The position numbers were made by a program, and so were the translations under genes. This document shows, piece by piece, positions 1 to 8,829 of a stretch of 64,000 nucleotides of DNA (position 1 is its first letter; each line of letters begins with the position of its first letter). The stretch covers positions 2,418,001 to 2,482,000 of the forward strand of contig NZ_JBEJGX010000003.1 in assembly GCF_040253635.1 (NCBI RefSeq), written 5' to 3'. Under the pieces are notes generated by a model, which worked only from the letters and a program-made list of their open reading frames with translations, was not told where the DNA came from and made no database searches. The DNA is from Streptomyces sp. Edi2 (GTDB lineage: Bacteria > Actinomycetota > Actinomycetes > Streptomycetales > Streptomycetaceae).

Positions 1-39
1 GCGCGGGGACGGGCACGGGAACAGGAACGGGAGCCTGAG

Positions 40-804
40 ATGCCGAGCGCCGCATCGCGGATGACGCCGCCCCGCGGTCCGATGTCACGTCTGTCGCGTG
101 CCGCAGCGCGCGTTCCGGCGACCGCCCGTCCTCGTGGTCTGCCGACCGCCGTGCCCTGGGCGGCGCCGCTCTACGTCGGTGCCGTACAGCTCGGTGCGTA
201 CGCCACCGCGCGGCTGCCCGGCCGCCGGCGCACGGAACTGCTGCGTGCGCACTCCACCAATGTCGCCAATCTGCGGGCCGGAAAGTGGCAGACGCTGGTC
301 ACCAGTGCGGCGTTCGTCGAGGAGCCGCTGCCGCCGGCCTACGGCGTCGCGCTGCTCGCCGCCCTCGGCACAGCCGAGGCGCGCTGGGGCACCTGGCGTA
401 CGGCAGGGGTGTTCGCGGCCGGTCATGTGGGGGCCAGTCTGCTGGTCTACGCGACCTTGCGCGGCCGGTCGCCGGGCGGTACTCCCCCAACCGGCGCCGG
501 AGTGTGCGCCGTTCACGCCCCCGAGGCCACGGGAGAGGAGCCGCCGGACGCGACCGCGCGGGCCATCGACGTCGGAGCCAGCTACGGCTTCAACGCCACG
601 GTGGGCGCCCTCGCCGCCACCGTCCCGCACCGCGGCGCCCGCGCCGCGGCAACGGCCGGTCTGCTGGCCCTGGGGACCTGGCCCGTGCTGCGCCGCCGGC
701 GGACGTTCACCGACGCCGGGCATCTGGTGGCGCTCGCGCTCGGGGTGGCGATAGGGACGGGGATGCGGGCCGCAAAGGGGAGACGGACGGGAGGAGAGGG
801 CTGA
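40..804 (+). CDS. rhomboid-like integral membrane protein
   Basis: The 254-residue protein has a basic N-terminus, about five or six hydrophobic segments between residues 38 and 240, and ends in a basic tail. It resembles the Streptomyces rhomboid-like family: an N-terminal STNVANL element after the first membrane segment, GASYGFNATVGAL near residue 185, and DAGHLVALALG near residue 230. The last two occupy the places of the serine and histidine regions of rhomboids. The usual GxSG serine motif is not clearly present, so protease activity is doubtful. GGGAG lies 6 nt before ATG 40, but ATG 61 and ATG 82 are also possible starts. The gene stands alone, and the region after its stop is a GC-rich repeat followed by a leader-peptide gene. 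Membrane location is clear; function is inferred from similarity only. Confidence 0.7.
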   Translation: MPSAASRMTPPRGPMSRLSRAAARVPATARPRGLPTAVPWAAPLYVGAVQLGAYATARLPGRRRTELLRAHSTNVANLRAGKWQTLVTSAAFVEEPLPPAYGVALLAALGTAEARWGTWRTAGVFAAGHVGASLLVYATLRGRSPGGTPPTGAGVCAVHAPEATGEEPPDATARAIDVGASYGFNATVGALAATVPHRGARAAATAGLLALGTWPVLRRRRTFTDAGHLVALALGVAIGTGMRAAKGRRTGGEG

Positions 805-829
805 GGCTGGGAGTGAGGCGGAAGCTGAC

Positions 830-895
830 CGAGGCAGAAGCGGACCGACGCGGGTGCGGGCCGAGGCGGGTGCGGGCCGAGGCGGGTGCGGAGCG
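830..895. repeat. short GC-rich direct repeats after the rhomboid-like gene
   Basis: A unit close to CGAGGCGGGTGCGGGC (about 16 bp) occurs in tandem three times with small changes. It lies in the 210-bp gap between the rhomboid-like gene and the leader peptide. No coding function is evident. Confidence 0.5.
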
Positions 896-1014
896 CTCCC
901 GGGCCCGGCACCTGCGCGGCGTGCGTGCGGCGAAGCCCGTCACCGTGCGGCGCATCCCGTCACCGGGCCCGCCACACGAGGGACAGATCACCAGGCGTCT
1001 GGTTCAATAGGCCC

Positions 1015-1119
1015 ATGGCCAGCCTCACCGACACCGCGACAGGTCGCAGCGACCTCGAGCCTTTCTGGCCGTCCCGGCAGGCGCACGCATTCGACCGTCT
1101 GTGTTGCCGCGCGCACTGA
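1015..1119 (+). CDS. putative 34-residue leader peptide ending in Cys-Cys-Arg-Ala-His
   Basis: A short frame from ATG 1015 to TGA 1119 ends DRLCCRAH. Short peptides with a terminal Cys or Cys-Cys-Arg are a known class of putative leader peptides in streptomycetes, often upstream of regulated genes. A small hairpin (CCGCGC 1107-1112 with GCGCGG 1120-1125) encloses the stop codon. A second one, ACGCCG/CGGCGT at 1145-1160, is followed by TTTT and looks like an attenuator. The winged-helix regulator begins 104 nt after the stop. The ribosome-binding site is weak. The frame could be accidental, but the Cys-Cys end, the paired hairpins and the position make a translated leader plausible. Confidence 0.5.
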   Translation: MASLTDTATGRSDLEPFWPSRQAHAFDRLCCRAH

Positions 1120-1144
1120 GCGCGGGCCCGCACACCTCTCATCG

Positions 1145-1163
1145 ACGCCGCTGACGGCGTTTT
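1145..1163 (+). terminator. attenuator-like hairpin with T run
   Basis: ACGCCG, loop CTGA, CGGCGT followed by TTTT (1160-1163). It lies between the Cys-Cys leader peptide and the regulator start at 1224. A T-run after a stem is uncommon in this GC-rich genome. It would suit transcription attenuation coupled to translation of the leader. Confidence 0.45.
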
Positions 1164-1223
1164 ACGCCCTGCCCGCGCGCATGACGTCCCCGACGCCCCT
1201 CTGCGCGAAAGAGCTGACTTCCG

Positions 1224-1871
1224 ATGACGAACCTCCGTACCCTGACCGCCGGTTCCGCCACGGCTCCTCTCCCCTCCCACCCTGTCCGCCCCGCCTCGCA
1301 CCCCCCGCATCCCCCGCGCCACCGGCTGCGCGCCGTGGCGCCGGACGAGGCCCAGGCGTCGCCCGTGACGGCCCCGGGCGAAGGCGCCTCGCCCCACGGC
1401 GTCCCCTCCGTCGCCGAGTTGCTGGACTCCGGCGCCACCTGGATTCCGGCCCCGCAGCACAGCCTGCCCGCACTCCCCGGCCGCCCGCCGATGGTCGGCT
1501 ATCTCGTCCTCGTACCGGCCGAGCAGGTCGCGACCGCCCCGCCGCCGGCCGCCGCCGCTCCCGGGGTGAGCGCGCCGACCGGCGACGAGATCGTGCGGAT
1601 CGACCCCGAACAGCGCACCGCGCAGGTCCAGGGCCAACCGCTGGACCTGACGTACCTCGAATTCGAGCTGCTGGCCCATCTGGTCGCGCATCCGCACCGG
1701 GTGCACACCCGCGACCAGCTGGTGTCCACGGTGTGGGGCTACGGGCACATCGGCGACGGGCGTACGGTCGATGTTCATGTCGCCCGGCTGCGGCGCAAGT
1801 TGGGTGCCGCGCACCGGTCGTCGATCGTGACGGTGCGGCGGGTCGGCTACAAGTACGTGCCGGGCATCTGA
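1224..1871 (+). CDS. winged-helix OmpR/PhoB-type DNA-binding regulator without receiver domain
   Basis: The protein has 215 residues. Residues 1-115 are a Pro/Ala-rich, probably disordered arm. Residues 120-212 form an OmpR/PhoB C-terminal effector domain with the usual landmarks: LTYLEFELLAHLV, the RDQLVSTVWG recognition region, TVDVHVARLRRKLG, and the terminal wing TVRRVGYKYVPG. There is no response-regulator receiver domain, so activity is not set by a phospho-aspartate in the same chain. The Cys-Cys leader peptide and the hairpin at 1145-1163 suggest attenuation control. A strong terminator follows 5 nt after the stop. The target is unknown. Confidence 0.8.
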   Translation: MTNLRTLTAGSATAPLPSHPVRPASHPPHPPRHRLRAVAPDEAQASPVTAPGEGASPHGVPSVAELLDSGATWIPAPQHSLPALPGRPPMVGYLVLVPAEQVATAPPPAAAAPGVSAPTGDEIVRIDPEQRTAQVQGQPLDLTYLEFELLAHLVAHPHRVHTRDQLVSTVWGYGHIGDGRTVDVHVARLRRKLGAAHRSSIVTVRRVGYKYVPGI

Positions 1872-1876
1872 GGCCC

Positions 1877-1913
1877 GGATGCCTTGAGGCCGGGGTCCGG
1901 CTTCAAGGCATCC
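1877..1913 (+). terminator. strong terminator hairpin after the winged-helix gene
   Basis: Arms of 17 nt (GGATGCCTTGAGGCCGG and CCGGCTTCAAGGCATCC) pair with a single G-T wobble across a 3-nt loop. It lies between convergent transcription units (regulator on plus, DedA gene on minus) and probably works in both directions. GGAACCGCTCCCCCGCCC is then repeated twice in 1936-1985. Confidence 0.8.
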
Positions 1914-1988
1914 CCGTGAGGGCGGCCGGGTGGGAGGAACCGCTCCCCCGCCCGGCCCCGGGTGGGGGAACCGCTCCCCCGCCCCGCC

Positions 1989-2666
1989 TCACAGCGCGCG
2001 TATCCGGGGGCCGCAGCGCTTCGGTGTGCCCCGTTGTTCCCCGTCCCCGTCCTCCGGTGCGGACCGGCGGTGCAGAGCGCCGATGCAGCCCGCCACCACC
2101 AGCCCGGTCCCGGAGGCCAGCAGCATCCCCTCGGCCGGGGAATCGGTGAGCGCCGTACCGCCCAGACCGCCGAGCGCCGCGCTGCCCACCGCCCAGATGC
2201 CCGTGCCCACCGCGTCCAGCGCGACGAAGCGGCGCAGCGGGAAGCGGACGCTCCCGGTGGACAGGGCGGCGATCACCCGGCCGCCGGGCAGGAAGCGGCC
2301 GGCGATGATGAGCAGGGCGGCATGCCGTTCGACCCGCGCCCGGGCCCTGGCGTGCCGGGCCCGGCCGCGCTCCCCCCGCAGCAGCCGGGCGACCGCACGC
2401 GGGCCCGCGTACCGTCCCACTGCATAGCCGAGGCAGTCACCGGCCAGTGCTCCGGCCGCCGCCACGCCAGCCAGCAGGGCGAGCAGCGGCAGGTCGGGGC
2501 CGATGACCACGGCGACCAGGACGACGGTGGTCTCGCTCGGCATGAACGGCAGCAGCGCGTCGAGACCGGACACCAACAGGACGACCAGCCACAGCCAGGG
2601 CGAGCCCAGCATGCCCTGCAGGGGCTCGGTGAGCTGGTCCAGCTGCTCAAACACGGGCCGGGGCAT
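1989..2666 (-). CDS. DedA-family membrane protein
   Basis: The protein has 225 residues. The start MPRPVFEQLDQL was chosen because it follows the end of the acyltransferase gene closely (20-bp overlap); the longer upstream frame is arginine-rich noise. DedA landmarks are visible: an N-terminal amphipathic segment, then LPFMPSETTVVLVAVV, a central GDCLGYAVGRYAG, and the RFLPGGRVIAALSTGS element typical of the family. There are about five hydrophobic stretches. DedA proteins are membrane transporters or scramblases tied to lipid and proton-motive homeostasis. Clustering with two acyltransferases of ornithine-lipid type supports a membrane-lipid role. Confidence 0.85.
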   Translation of the reverse strand: MPRPVFEQLDQLTEPLQGMLGSPWLWLVVLLVSGLDALLPFMPSETTVVLVAVVIGPDLPLLALLAGVAAAGALAGDCLGYAVGRYAGPRAVARLLRGERGRARHARARARVERHAALLIIAGRFLPGGRVIAALSTGSVRFPLRRFVALDAVGTGIWAVGSAALGGLGGTALTDSPAEGMLLASGTGLVVAGCIGALHRRSAPEDGDGEQRGTPKRCGPRIRAL

Positions 2667-3678
2667 CCGGTGTGGCGGGCCCCGGTACCAGAACCTCCGG
2701 CACGGGGGCCTGCGGTACGGGGACTTCCGGGACCGCCACCGCGCCCGCCTCCGGCACCGCCACCGCGCCCGGTTCCGGCCGGCCGCCCAGCACCGCGCGC
2801 GCCGCCCGCTCCGCCAGCTCACGCCGGTCCCAGAACCCGTCAGCCGGGTTCAGCACCGGATGTGCCGTGACGCGGACGGTCAGCGCCCGGGCGGCGAGCA
2901 CCCTGCGGAGCGAGGCGGCAAAGGTGTCCTCGCCGCAGAACGCGGCCACCGTGCTGGGCAGGCCCTGCTGGGTGTATTCGAGGGTCACCGGGCGGACCGG
3001 CGCGCCCGCGTCGAGGGCGGCCTGGAAGGTGGCCCGGCGGAAGCTGCCCCGGTCGGCGGTGCACCAGGTGGTGGCCTGCGGGAAGACCGCCACCGACCGC
3101 CCGGCGCCGAGCAGTTCGGACACCTCCCGGACAGTGTGCCGCAGCCGGCGGGGGCTCGTACGGTCGATGAAGTGCGTACCGGCTCTGCGGGCCAGACCGC
3201 CGACGACCGGCCAGGTGCCGACCTCGCGCTTGGCGAGCAGGGTGACCGGTTCGACGGCGAGCAGGGCGAGGATGTCGAGCCAGGAGATGTGGTTGATGAC
3301 GATGAGGGTGCCGGGGCCAGGGCCGGGGCCGTTGGCGGGGCCGGGGCCGGTGCCGAAGTCGAGGCCGTTGGCGGGGCCGAGGCCGGAGCCGGAACCGAAG
3401 CCGATCCCGTAGCCAGGGCCGGTGCCGTCGCCGTCGCGATTGCCCGCGGTGAGCGCGGCCGCGCCCTCGACGCGGACTCCGAGCGCATCGAGCAGCGCCC
3501 CGGCGTGGGCCCGCAGCCGTACCGGGTCGGCCATCCGCTCCCCGTCCGTCAGCGCCCGCCGTACGCAGCGGGCGAACGCGGCGCCGCGCCGGGCGATGCG
3601 GGTCGCCGGTACCCGCGGCAGGGCGTGGGCGGCGCAGTCCGGAGTGCAGTCGGACCAGACGTCCCAGGGGCCGTTCAC
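2647..3678 (-). CDS. 1-acyl-glycerol-3-phosphate acyltransferase family protein, OlsA-like
   Basis: The protein has 343 residues with a PlsC-type domain. The HX4D catalytic motif is NHISWLD (His130, Asp135). The usual FPEGT block reads FPQATT at about residue 199, an atypical variant. The GTG start at 3678 overlaps the upstream GNAT stop by 4 nt (GTGA), which fixes the start. A low-complexity Gly/Pro insert (about residues 80-123) sits directly before the HX4D motif, and the C-terminal 45 residues are a Pro/Val/Glu repeat tail. In ornithine-lipid synthesis OlsB makes lyso-ornithine lipid and OlsA adds the second acyl chain. The tight coupling to an OlsB-like GNAT supports that pairing, though glycerophospholipid acylation cannot be excluded. 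Confidence 0.78.
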   Translation of the reverse strand: MNGPWDVWSDCTPDCAAHALPRVPATRIARRGAAFARCVRRALTDGERMADPVRLRAHAGALLDALGVRVEGAAALTAGNRDGDGTGPGYGIGFGSGSGLGPANGLDFGTGPGPANGPGPGPGTLIVINHISWLDILALLAVEPVTLLAKREVGTWPVVGGLARRAGTHFIDRTSPRRLRHTVREVSELLGAGRSVAVFPQATTWCTADRGSFRRATFQAALDAGAPVRPVTLEYTQQGLPSTVAAFCGEDTFAASLRRVLAARALTVRVTAHPVLNPADGFWDRRELAERAARAVLGGRPEPGAVAVPEAGAVAVPEVPVPQAPVPEVLVPGPATPDAPARV

Positions 3679-4586
3679 CGCTCCCCCAGGAAGTAGCGGC
3701 GGTAGCGGTCGCCGAGCCGTTCCATGTCCAGGACGACGAAGAAGTCGGCGACGTCGAACTCGGGGTCGTGGGCGGGCGCGCCGCAGAGGAAGGCGCCGAT
3801 GCGCAGATAGCCGCGGAGCAGCGGGGGCAGCTGGGCCAGGGTGGGGCGTGCGGGGACGGGGACGGTGGGGTGCCAGGGGTGGTGGGGGGTGACCTGCAGC
3901 TCGGGCGGGGCGGCGTAGCGGGTGCGGCCCAGGCCCCAGGCGTGGGCGGCGGCGGTACCGCCGTCGGCGAGCGGGACGGAGGCGCAGCCGGCGAGGTAGC
4001 GGTGGCCGGAGAGCAGGGTGTAGCGGGCGAGCGCGGCCCACATCTGCGTCATGACGGCGCCGCTGCGGTGGGCGGGGTGGACACAGGAGCGGCCGGCCTC
4101 GATGAGGGAGGGGCGCAGCTCCGCCAGCGCGCCGAGGTCGAACTCGCCGTCGGAGTAGAGCCGCGGGCTGCGGCCGGGCGGCAGCAGCCGGTAGGTGCCG
4201 ACGACGTCGCCGGTGGCGGTGTGGGTGACGATGAGGTGGTCGGCGAGGTCGTCGACGGCGTCGATGTCGTGGCCGGCCAGCGGGGAGTGCAGGGTCGCGC
4301 CCATCTCGCCGGCGAAGACCTGGTGGCGCAGGCGCTGTGCGGCGCGGATCTGCTCGCGGGTGTCGGCGATCTCCGCGGTGTAGCCGGGGTCCGCGGTGTA
4401 GCCGGGGTCGGCGGCGGGAGCGTGGCGGGGACCGGCGGGTGTGGGTGCGGGAGCGGCGGTGGGGACGGCCGCGAGTGTGGGGGCGGGAGCGACTGTGGGG
4501 GCAGCCGTGGGCGTGGGGCCGGGAGCGGCGGTGGGGACGGGTGCGGTGCGGGGAACGGCAGCGGACGCGGTCGAAGCCATGCTCAT
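3675..4586 (-). CDS. GNAT-family N-acyltransferase, OlsB-like (lyso-ornithine lipid synthase)
   Basis: The protein has 303 residues. ATG 4586 has AGGAGG 6 nt upstream. Residues 1-60 are a Pro/Thr/Ala repeat arm. From residue 72 the sequence matches the hemolysin-type/OlsB acyltransferase fold: RAAQRLRHQVFAGEMG, DDLADHLIVTH, VVGTYRLLPPG, then EAGRSCVHPAHRSG and the C-terminal YLRIGAFLCGAPAHDPEFDVADFFVVLD. That last block (GA.LCGEPAhDp.F..ADff) is characteristic of the family. The reaction would be transfer of a 3-hydroxyacyl group from acyl-carrier protein to the alpha-amine of ornithine. It is first in a three-gene operon with an OlsA-like enzyme and DedA. Confidence 0.8.
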   Translation of the reverse strand: MSMASTASAAVPRTAPVPTAAPGPTPTAAPTVAPAPTLAAVPTAAPAPTPAGPRHAPAADPGYTADPGYTAEIADTREQIRAAQRLRHQVFAGEMGATLHSPLAGHDIDAVDDLADHLIVTHTATGDVVGTYRLLPPGRSPRLYSDGEFDLGALAELRPSLIEAGRSCVHPAHRSGAVMTQMWAALARYTLLSGHRYLAGCASVPLADGGTAAAHAWGLGRTRYAAPPELQVTPHHPWHPTVPVPARPTLAQLPPLLRGYLRIGAFLCGAPAHDPEFDVADFFVVLDMERLGDRYRRYFLGER

Positions 4587-5023
4587 GAGAGCCCTCCTGG
4601 GGAAGTGGGGAGGCGGTGCGAGTCGACGGGCGGTGAGACAGCGGGCCGGCGGGCCGGGCGGAGCAGCCGGTGCCTGCTCCGCGGGGTGCCGGGTACGCCC
4701 CTGGGGTGGGGGCGCGCCCGATCGGCAACCTGATGACCTGGCCCTTCTCTACGCTGCAGACTGTTCCCGGGCCCGCCGGCCGGGCGCGTGAAGCCCAGGG
4801 AGCGAATGGGTGAGGGGCCGCGGAACACTGGTCGCCACGCTCCGGGGCAAGGCGCGCGCCGCCCCCGCCGGCCGATGGCCCGGCCGGTGTGTCCGGGTCC
4901 CCGCCCGTATCCCACCGCATCCGGCCGCGTCCCGCCGCACACCGTCTTGGACTGAGGCCGGGCGCCCGTTAGCGTGCCACCCGCACGGAGACTGTTTGTT
5001 ACCACCGAGCAGTGGGAGCACAC
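4587..5023. other. 437-bp divergent promoter region
   Basis: This gap separates the divergent olsB-like and GH89 genes and must hold both promoters. GGGAG lies 6 nt before ATG 5024. I see no convincing palindrome, coding frame or RNA in it. Confidence 0.6.
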
Positions 5024-8000
5024 ATGAGCCGACCGTCACGACGCGCAGTGTTGGGAACCGCCGGAGCGATCGGGGCCGGAGCGGCGCTCGGCGGGGCCGC
5101 TCCCGCCGCCGGCGCCGCGGCCGCAGGGCGATGGGCCCGCCGCCAGGAGCGGGCGCCGGCGGACGACACCGGAGCGACGGAGGACACCGGAACGGCGTAC
5201 GGCACCGGAACGGCGTATGACACGGAACCGGCGCGGGCGGCGCTGATCCGGCTGCTGCCCCGGCACGCCGACCAGTTCCATCTGGTGCCGCTCGCCCCGG
5301 AGGGCGGCGCCGACCGCTTCCGGGTGGACGGCCGGGCGGGCCGGATCACGGTCGCCGGGACCACCCCCGCCGTCCTGCTGACCGGCGTCCACTGGTACCT
5401 CAAGTACACCTGCCGGGCCCACCTGTCCTGGGCGGGCGACCAGGTGGAGCTCCCCGGCCGGCTGCCCGCCCCGGCCTCGCCGGTCGACCGGTCCACCTCG
5501 CTGCGCCACCGCTTCGCCCTCAACGACACCCACGACGGCTACACCGCCCCGTACGCGGGCTGGCCGCACTGGGAGCGGCTGATCGATGTGCTGGCGCTGC
5601 ACGGGGTGAACGAGGTGCTGGTCACCCCGGGCGCCGAGGCCGTCTACCACCGGCTGCTGACCGACTCCGGCTACTCCGACGCCGAGGCCCGCGCCTGGCT
5701 TCCCGCGCCCTCGCACCAGCCGTGGTGGCTGCTGCAGAACATGAGCGGCTACGGCGGCCCGCTCAGCCGCGAACTGATCGACCAGCGCGCCGGGCTGGGC
5801 CGCCGGATCACCGACCGGCTGCGCGAGCTCGGCATGCATCCCGTCCTGCCCGGCTACTTCGGCACCGTCCCGGACGGTTTCGCCGCCCGCAACCCCGGCG
5901 CGCGCACCGTGCCGCAGGGCACCTGGTCCGGCCTCAAGCGCCCCGACTGGCTCGATCCGCGCACCGCCGCCTTCGCCGCGGCCGCCGCCTCCTTCTACCG
6001 CCATCAGCACCAACTCCTCGGCCCCGCCGACCATTTCAAGGTGGATCTGCTGCACGAGGGCGGCGACCCCGGCGACGTTCCCGTGCCGGAGGCCGCCCGC
6101 GCCGTCGAGAAGGCGCTGCGCACCGCCCGCCCCGATGCCACCTGGGTGATCCTCGGCTGGCAGGACAATCCCCGGCGCGATCTGCTGGACGCCGTCGACC
6201 ACGACCGGATGCTGATCGTGGACGGCCTCAGCGACCTGGACACGGTCACCGACCGGGAGCGGGACTGGGGCGGGGTGCCGTACGCCTTCGGCTCGATCCC
6301 CAACTTCGGCGGCCGCACCACCCTCGGCGCCAAGACCCACATCTGGGCCGAGCGCTTCACCACCTGGCGCGACAAACCGGGCAGCAAGCTCGCCGGGACC
6401 GCGTACATGCCGGAGGCCGCCGAACGCGACCCGGCCGCGTTCGAGCTGTTTTGCGAACTGGCCTGGCGGGAGCGCCCGGTGGACCGCGCCGCCTGGTTCG
6501 ACGGCTATGCCGACCTGCGCTACGGCGCCCGCGACGGCGGGGCCCGCGCCGCATACGCCGCGCTGCGCACCAGCGCGTACGAGATCTCCAGCAAGGACGG
6601 CCGGCCGCACGACTCGGTCTTCGCCGCCCGCCCCTCACTGGCCGCCCGCTCCGGCACCGTCTACGCCACCCACACCCCGGCCTTCGACCCGGCGGCGTTC
6701 GACACCGCCTTCGCCGCGCTGCTGACCCTCCGCCCCGCGCTGCGCGGCAGCGACGCCTACCGCCACGATCTGACGGACGCCGCCCGGCAGGCCCTCGCCA
6801 ACCGGTCCTGGCAGCTGATCGGGCAGCTCCAGGAGGCCTACCTGCGCAAGGACCGTACGACGTTCCGTGCGCTGTCGGAGCTGTGGCTGCGGCTGATGCG
6901 GCTTTGCGACGAGGTCACCGGCGCGCACCGGCTGTTCCTGCTCGGGCCCTGGCTGGCTCAGGCCAAGGCCATGGCGACCGGCGCCGATGAGGAGGCGCGG
7001 CTGGAACACAGCGCCCGTGCGCTGATCACCACCTGGGCGGACCGGGCCACGGCCGACGGCGGTTCGCTCGCCAACTACGCCAACCGCGACTGGCACGGCC
7101 TGATCCGCGAGGTCCATCTCCCGCAGTGGCAGGCGTATCTGGACGAACTCGCCGACGCGCTGGCCGCGGACCGGCCGCCGAAGACCTTCGACTGGTACGC
7201 CATGGAAGAGCCCTGGACCCGCGCGCGCACCAGCCATCCGCTGCGCCCGACGACCGATGCGTACCGCACCGCGCGGCGGGTCCACGACACCCTCGCCAAG
7301 GCCCCCTACCAGGGCACCGTCACGGTCACCGCCGACCCGCCCGCGCTGCCGCCGGGCGGCCGGGCCACCGTCACCGCGGCGCTGCGCAACGTCAACGGCC
7401 TGCGGGCGACCGGCCGGGTGGACTTCGCGCTGACCGGCGTCACGGCCACCGCGTCGGGCCCGGCGTCGCTGCCGTCGCTCCCGCCCGGCGGCACCGGCCG
7501 CGCCCGCTGGCAGGTCACCGCCCCCACCGGTCCGCTCGCTTCCCCCTGCACCCGCTCCCCTACGACCTCGCCGTCGACTACGGCCCGAAGGGCGAGCCAC
7601 GGATCCGCGCGGCGCGGCACGGCACCCTGTACGTGGCGGGCCCGCTCGACGACGAGCTGCGGACCGTCACCACCAATGCGGCGGTTTTCGGCCAGTTGGG
7701 CGACCGGCTGGCCGTCAACGGCGGCGGCGCCGACCTGTGGAAGGCCACCGCCGAGTTCGGCGCGGTCTACCGGCCGGGCGCGCTCACCGCGGGCGGCTCG
7801 GTGACCGTCGAGGTGACCTCCCAGGACCCGACCGGCCCCTGGGCCCGCGCCGGCCTCGTCATCCGCAACCGCCTCACCGCGCCAACCTCACCCTCCGCAC
7901 CCTCCGCTCCGGACGCCCCCTCAGCCACACGCGCCGCGGACGCCGCCGACGCCCTCGGCTTCCTCAACCTCTCCCTGACCCCCGCCAACGGCGTCGTGCT

Positions 8001-8283
8001 CTCCTACGACGCGAGCGGCGACGGCACCCTGGACACCTACCGCCGGATCACCGGCATCACCGCGCCCGCCCTGCTCCGCCTCACCCGCGGGAAGGACGCC
8101 GGGGCCGCCGGCACCTACACCGGCTCCTGCTCCACCGACGACGGCACAACCTGGCGCGAGATCGCCACCGTCACCGTCCCCGGAGCCGCCGCCCGCCAGG
8201 ACACCGGTCTGCACCAGTGCGCCGCCAACTCCGCGACGGGGGACCGCGGGACGGCGGAATTCCGCCGCTGGAAGCTCGCCTGA
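5024..8283 (+). pseudogene. alpha-N-acetylglucosaminidase (GH89, NAGLU-type), exported, frameshifted near 7540
   Basis: It begins with a Tat signal (RRAVLG followed by an Ala/Gly-rich stretch); GGGAG precedes ATG 5024. A NAGLU N-terminal domain (about residues 65-150) and the GH89 barrel follow, with NMSGYGGPLS, PVLPGYFGTVPDGF, DLLHEGGDPGDV and WVILGWQDNPR. A helical C-terminal domain ends near FDWYAMEEPWTRARTSHPL. At about 7535-7550 the reading frame must slip by -1 (one base missing, or two extra). The original frame turns into Ser/Thr/Arg noise, while the adjacent frame continues as RFPLHPLPYDLAVDYG and runs to a C-terminal beta-sandwich-like domain ending RRWKLA at 8283. The GH89 catalytic part is complete; only the C-terminal accessory domain is separated. 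It may be a true mutation or a sequencing error. Confidence 0.82.
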
Positions 8284-8336
8284 CCGCCGCGTACCCTGAC
8301 CGGGAACGCACCACGAGCGAGGGGATCGATCACGGT

Positions 8337-8567
8337 ATGAGTGCCGCAGCTGAGAAGGAGTGGCTCTACGCCCTCGACATTTCCGACGCCACCTGGCAGC
8401 GCGCCCCCGGAGACGCCGAGGAGGCCGTGGAGATCGCCTTCCTGGAGCGGGGCGCGGTGGCCATGCGCAACTCCACGGACCCCGATGTGGTACTGCGCTA
8501 CACCGAGGCGGAGTGGCGGGCGTTCGTCCTCGGCGCCCGGGACGGCGAGTTCGACCTGCAGCGCTGA
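8337..8567 (+). CDS. DUF397-related small protein
   Basis: This 76-residue acidic protein contains EEAVEIAFLERGAVAMRNS, TDPDVVLRYTEAEWRAFVLGARDGEF, the C-terminal signature of DUF397-type proteins. The N-terminal WxKSSYS motif of classical DUF397 proteins is replaced by EWLYALDISDATWQRAPGD. Classical members often partner with XRE regulators; none is adjacent here. Gene and family are clear, function unknown. Confidence 0.8.
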   Translation: MSAAAEKEWLYALDISDATWQRAPGDAEEAVEIAFLERGAVAMRNSTDPDVVLRYTEAEWRAFVLGARDGEFDLQR

Positions 8568-8682
8568 AGTGCGACGTTCAGCGCTGGCGTTCGGCGTGCA
8601 GCGCTGACGTTCGGCGTGCGGCGCCGAGGCCCGGCCTGCAGCACTGAAGCCGGCCTGCAGCGCTGAAGCCGGCCCGTCCGGC
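8560..8682. repeat. degenerate direct repeats starting at the DUF397 stop codon
   Basis: The last codons and stop, CTGCAGCGCTGA, recur downstream as variants of CAGCGCTGA followed by GTTCGGCGTG or AGCCGGCCTG, about six times at 18-24 bp spacing. The array fills the gap before the terminator. It looks like local slippage or duplication of the 3' end of the gene. Confidence 0.55.
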
Positions 8683-8689
8683 AGTCATT

Positions 8690-8723
8690 GCGGCCACCGT
8701 GGTCCACCCACCGCGGTGGCCGC
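8690..8723 (+). terminator. hairpin terminator after the DUF397-related gene
   Basis: Perfect 10-bp arms GCGGCCACCG (8690-8699) and CGGTGGCCGC (8714-8723) with a 14-nt loop. It has no T-run, as is common for Streptomyces terminators. Confidence 0.7.
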
Positions 8724-8829
8724 GGCTGTGTGGACGTGTGAGAGTCACCCGTCGGGTCACCGCCAGGTCACCCGTCGGGGCGCCCCGGAGGGCCGGTGAC
8801 CATCACAGGAATCACTCGTTTCACCGAAC

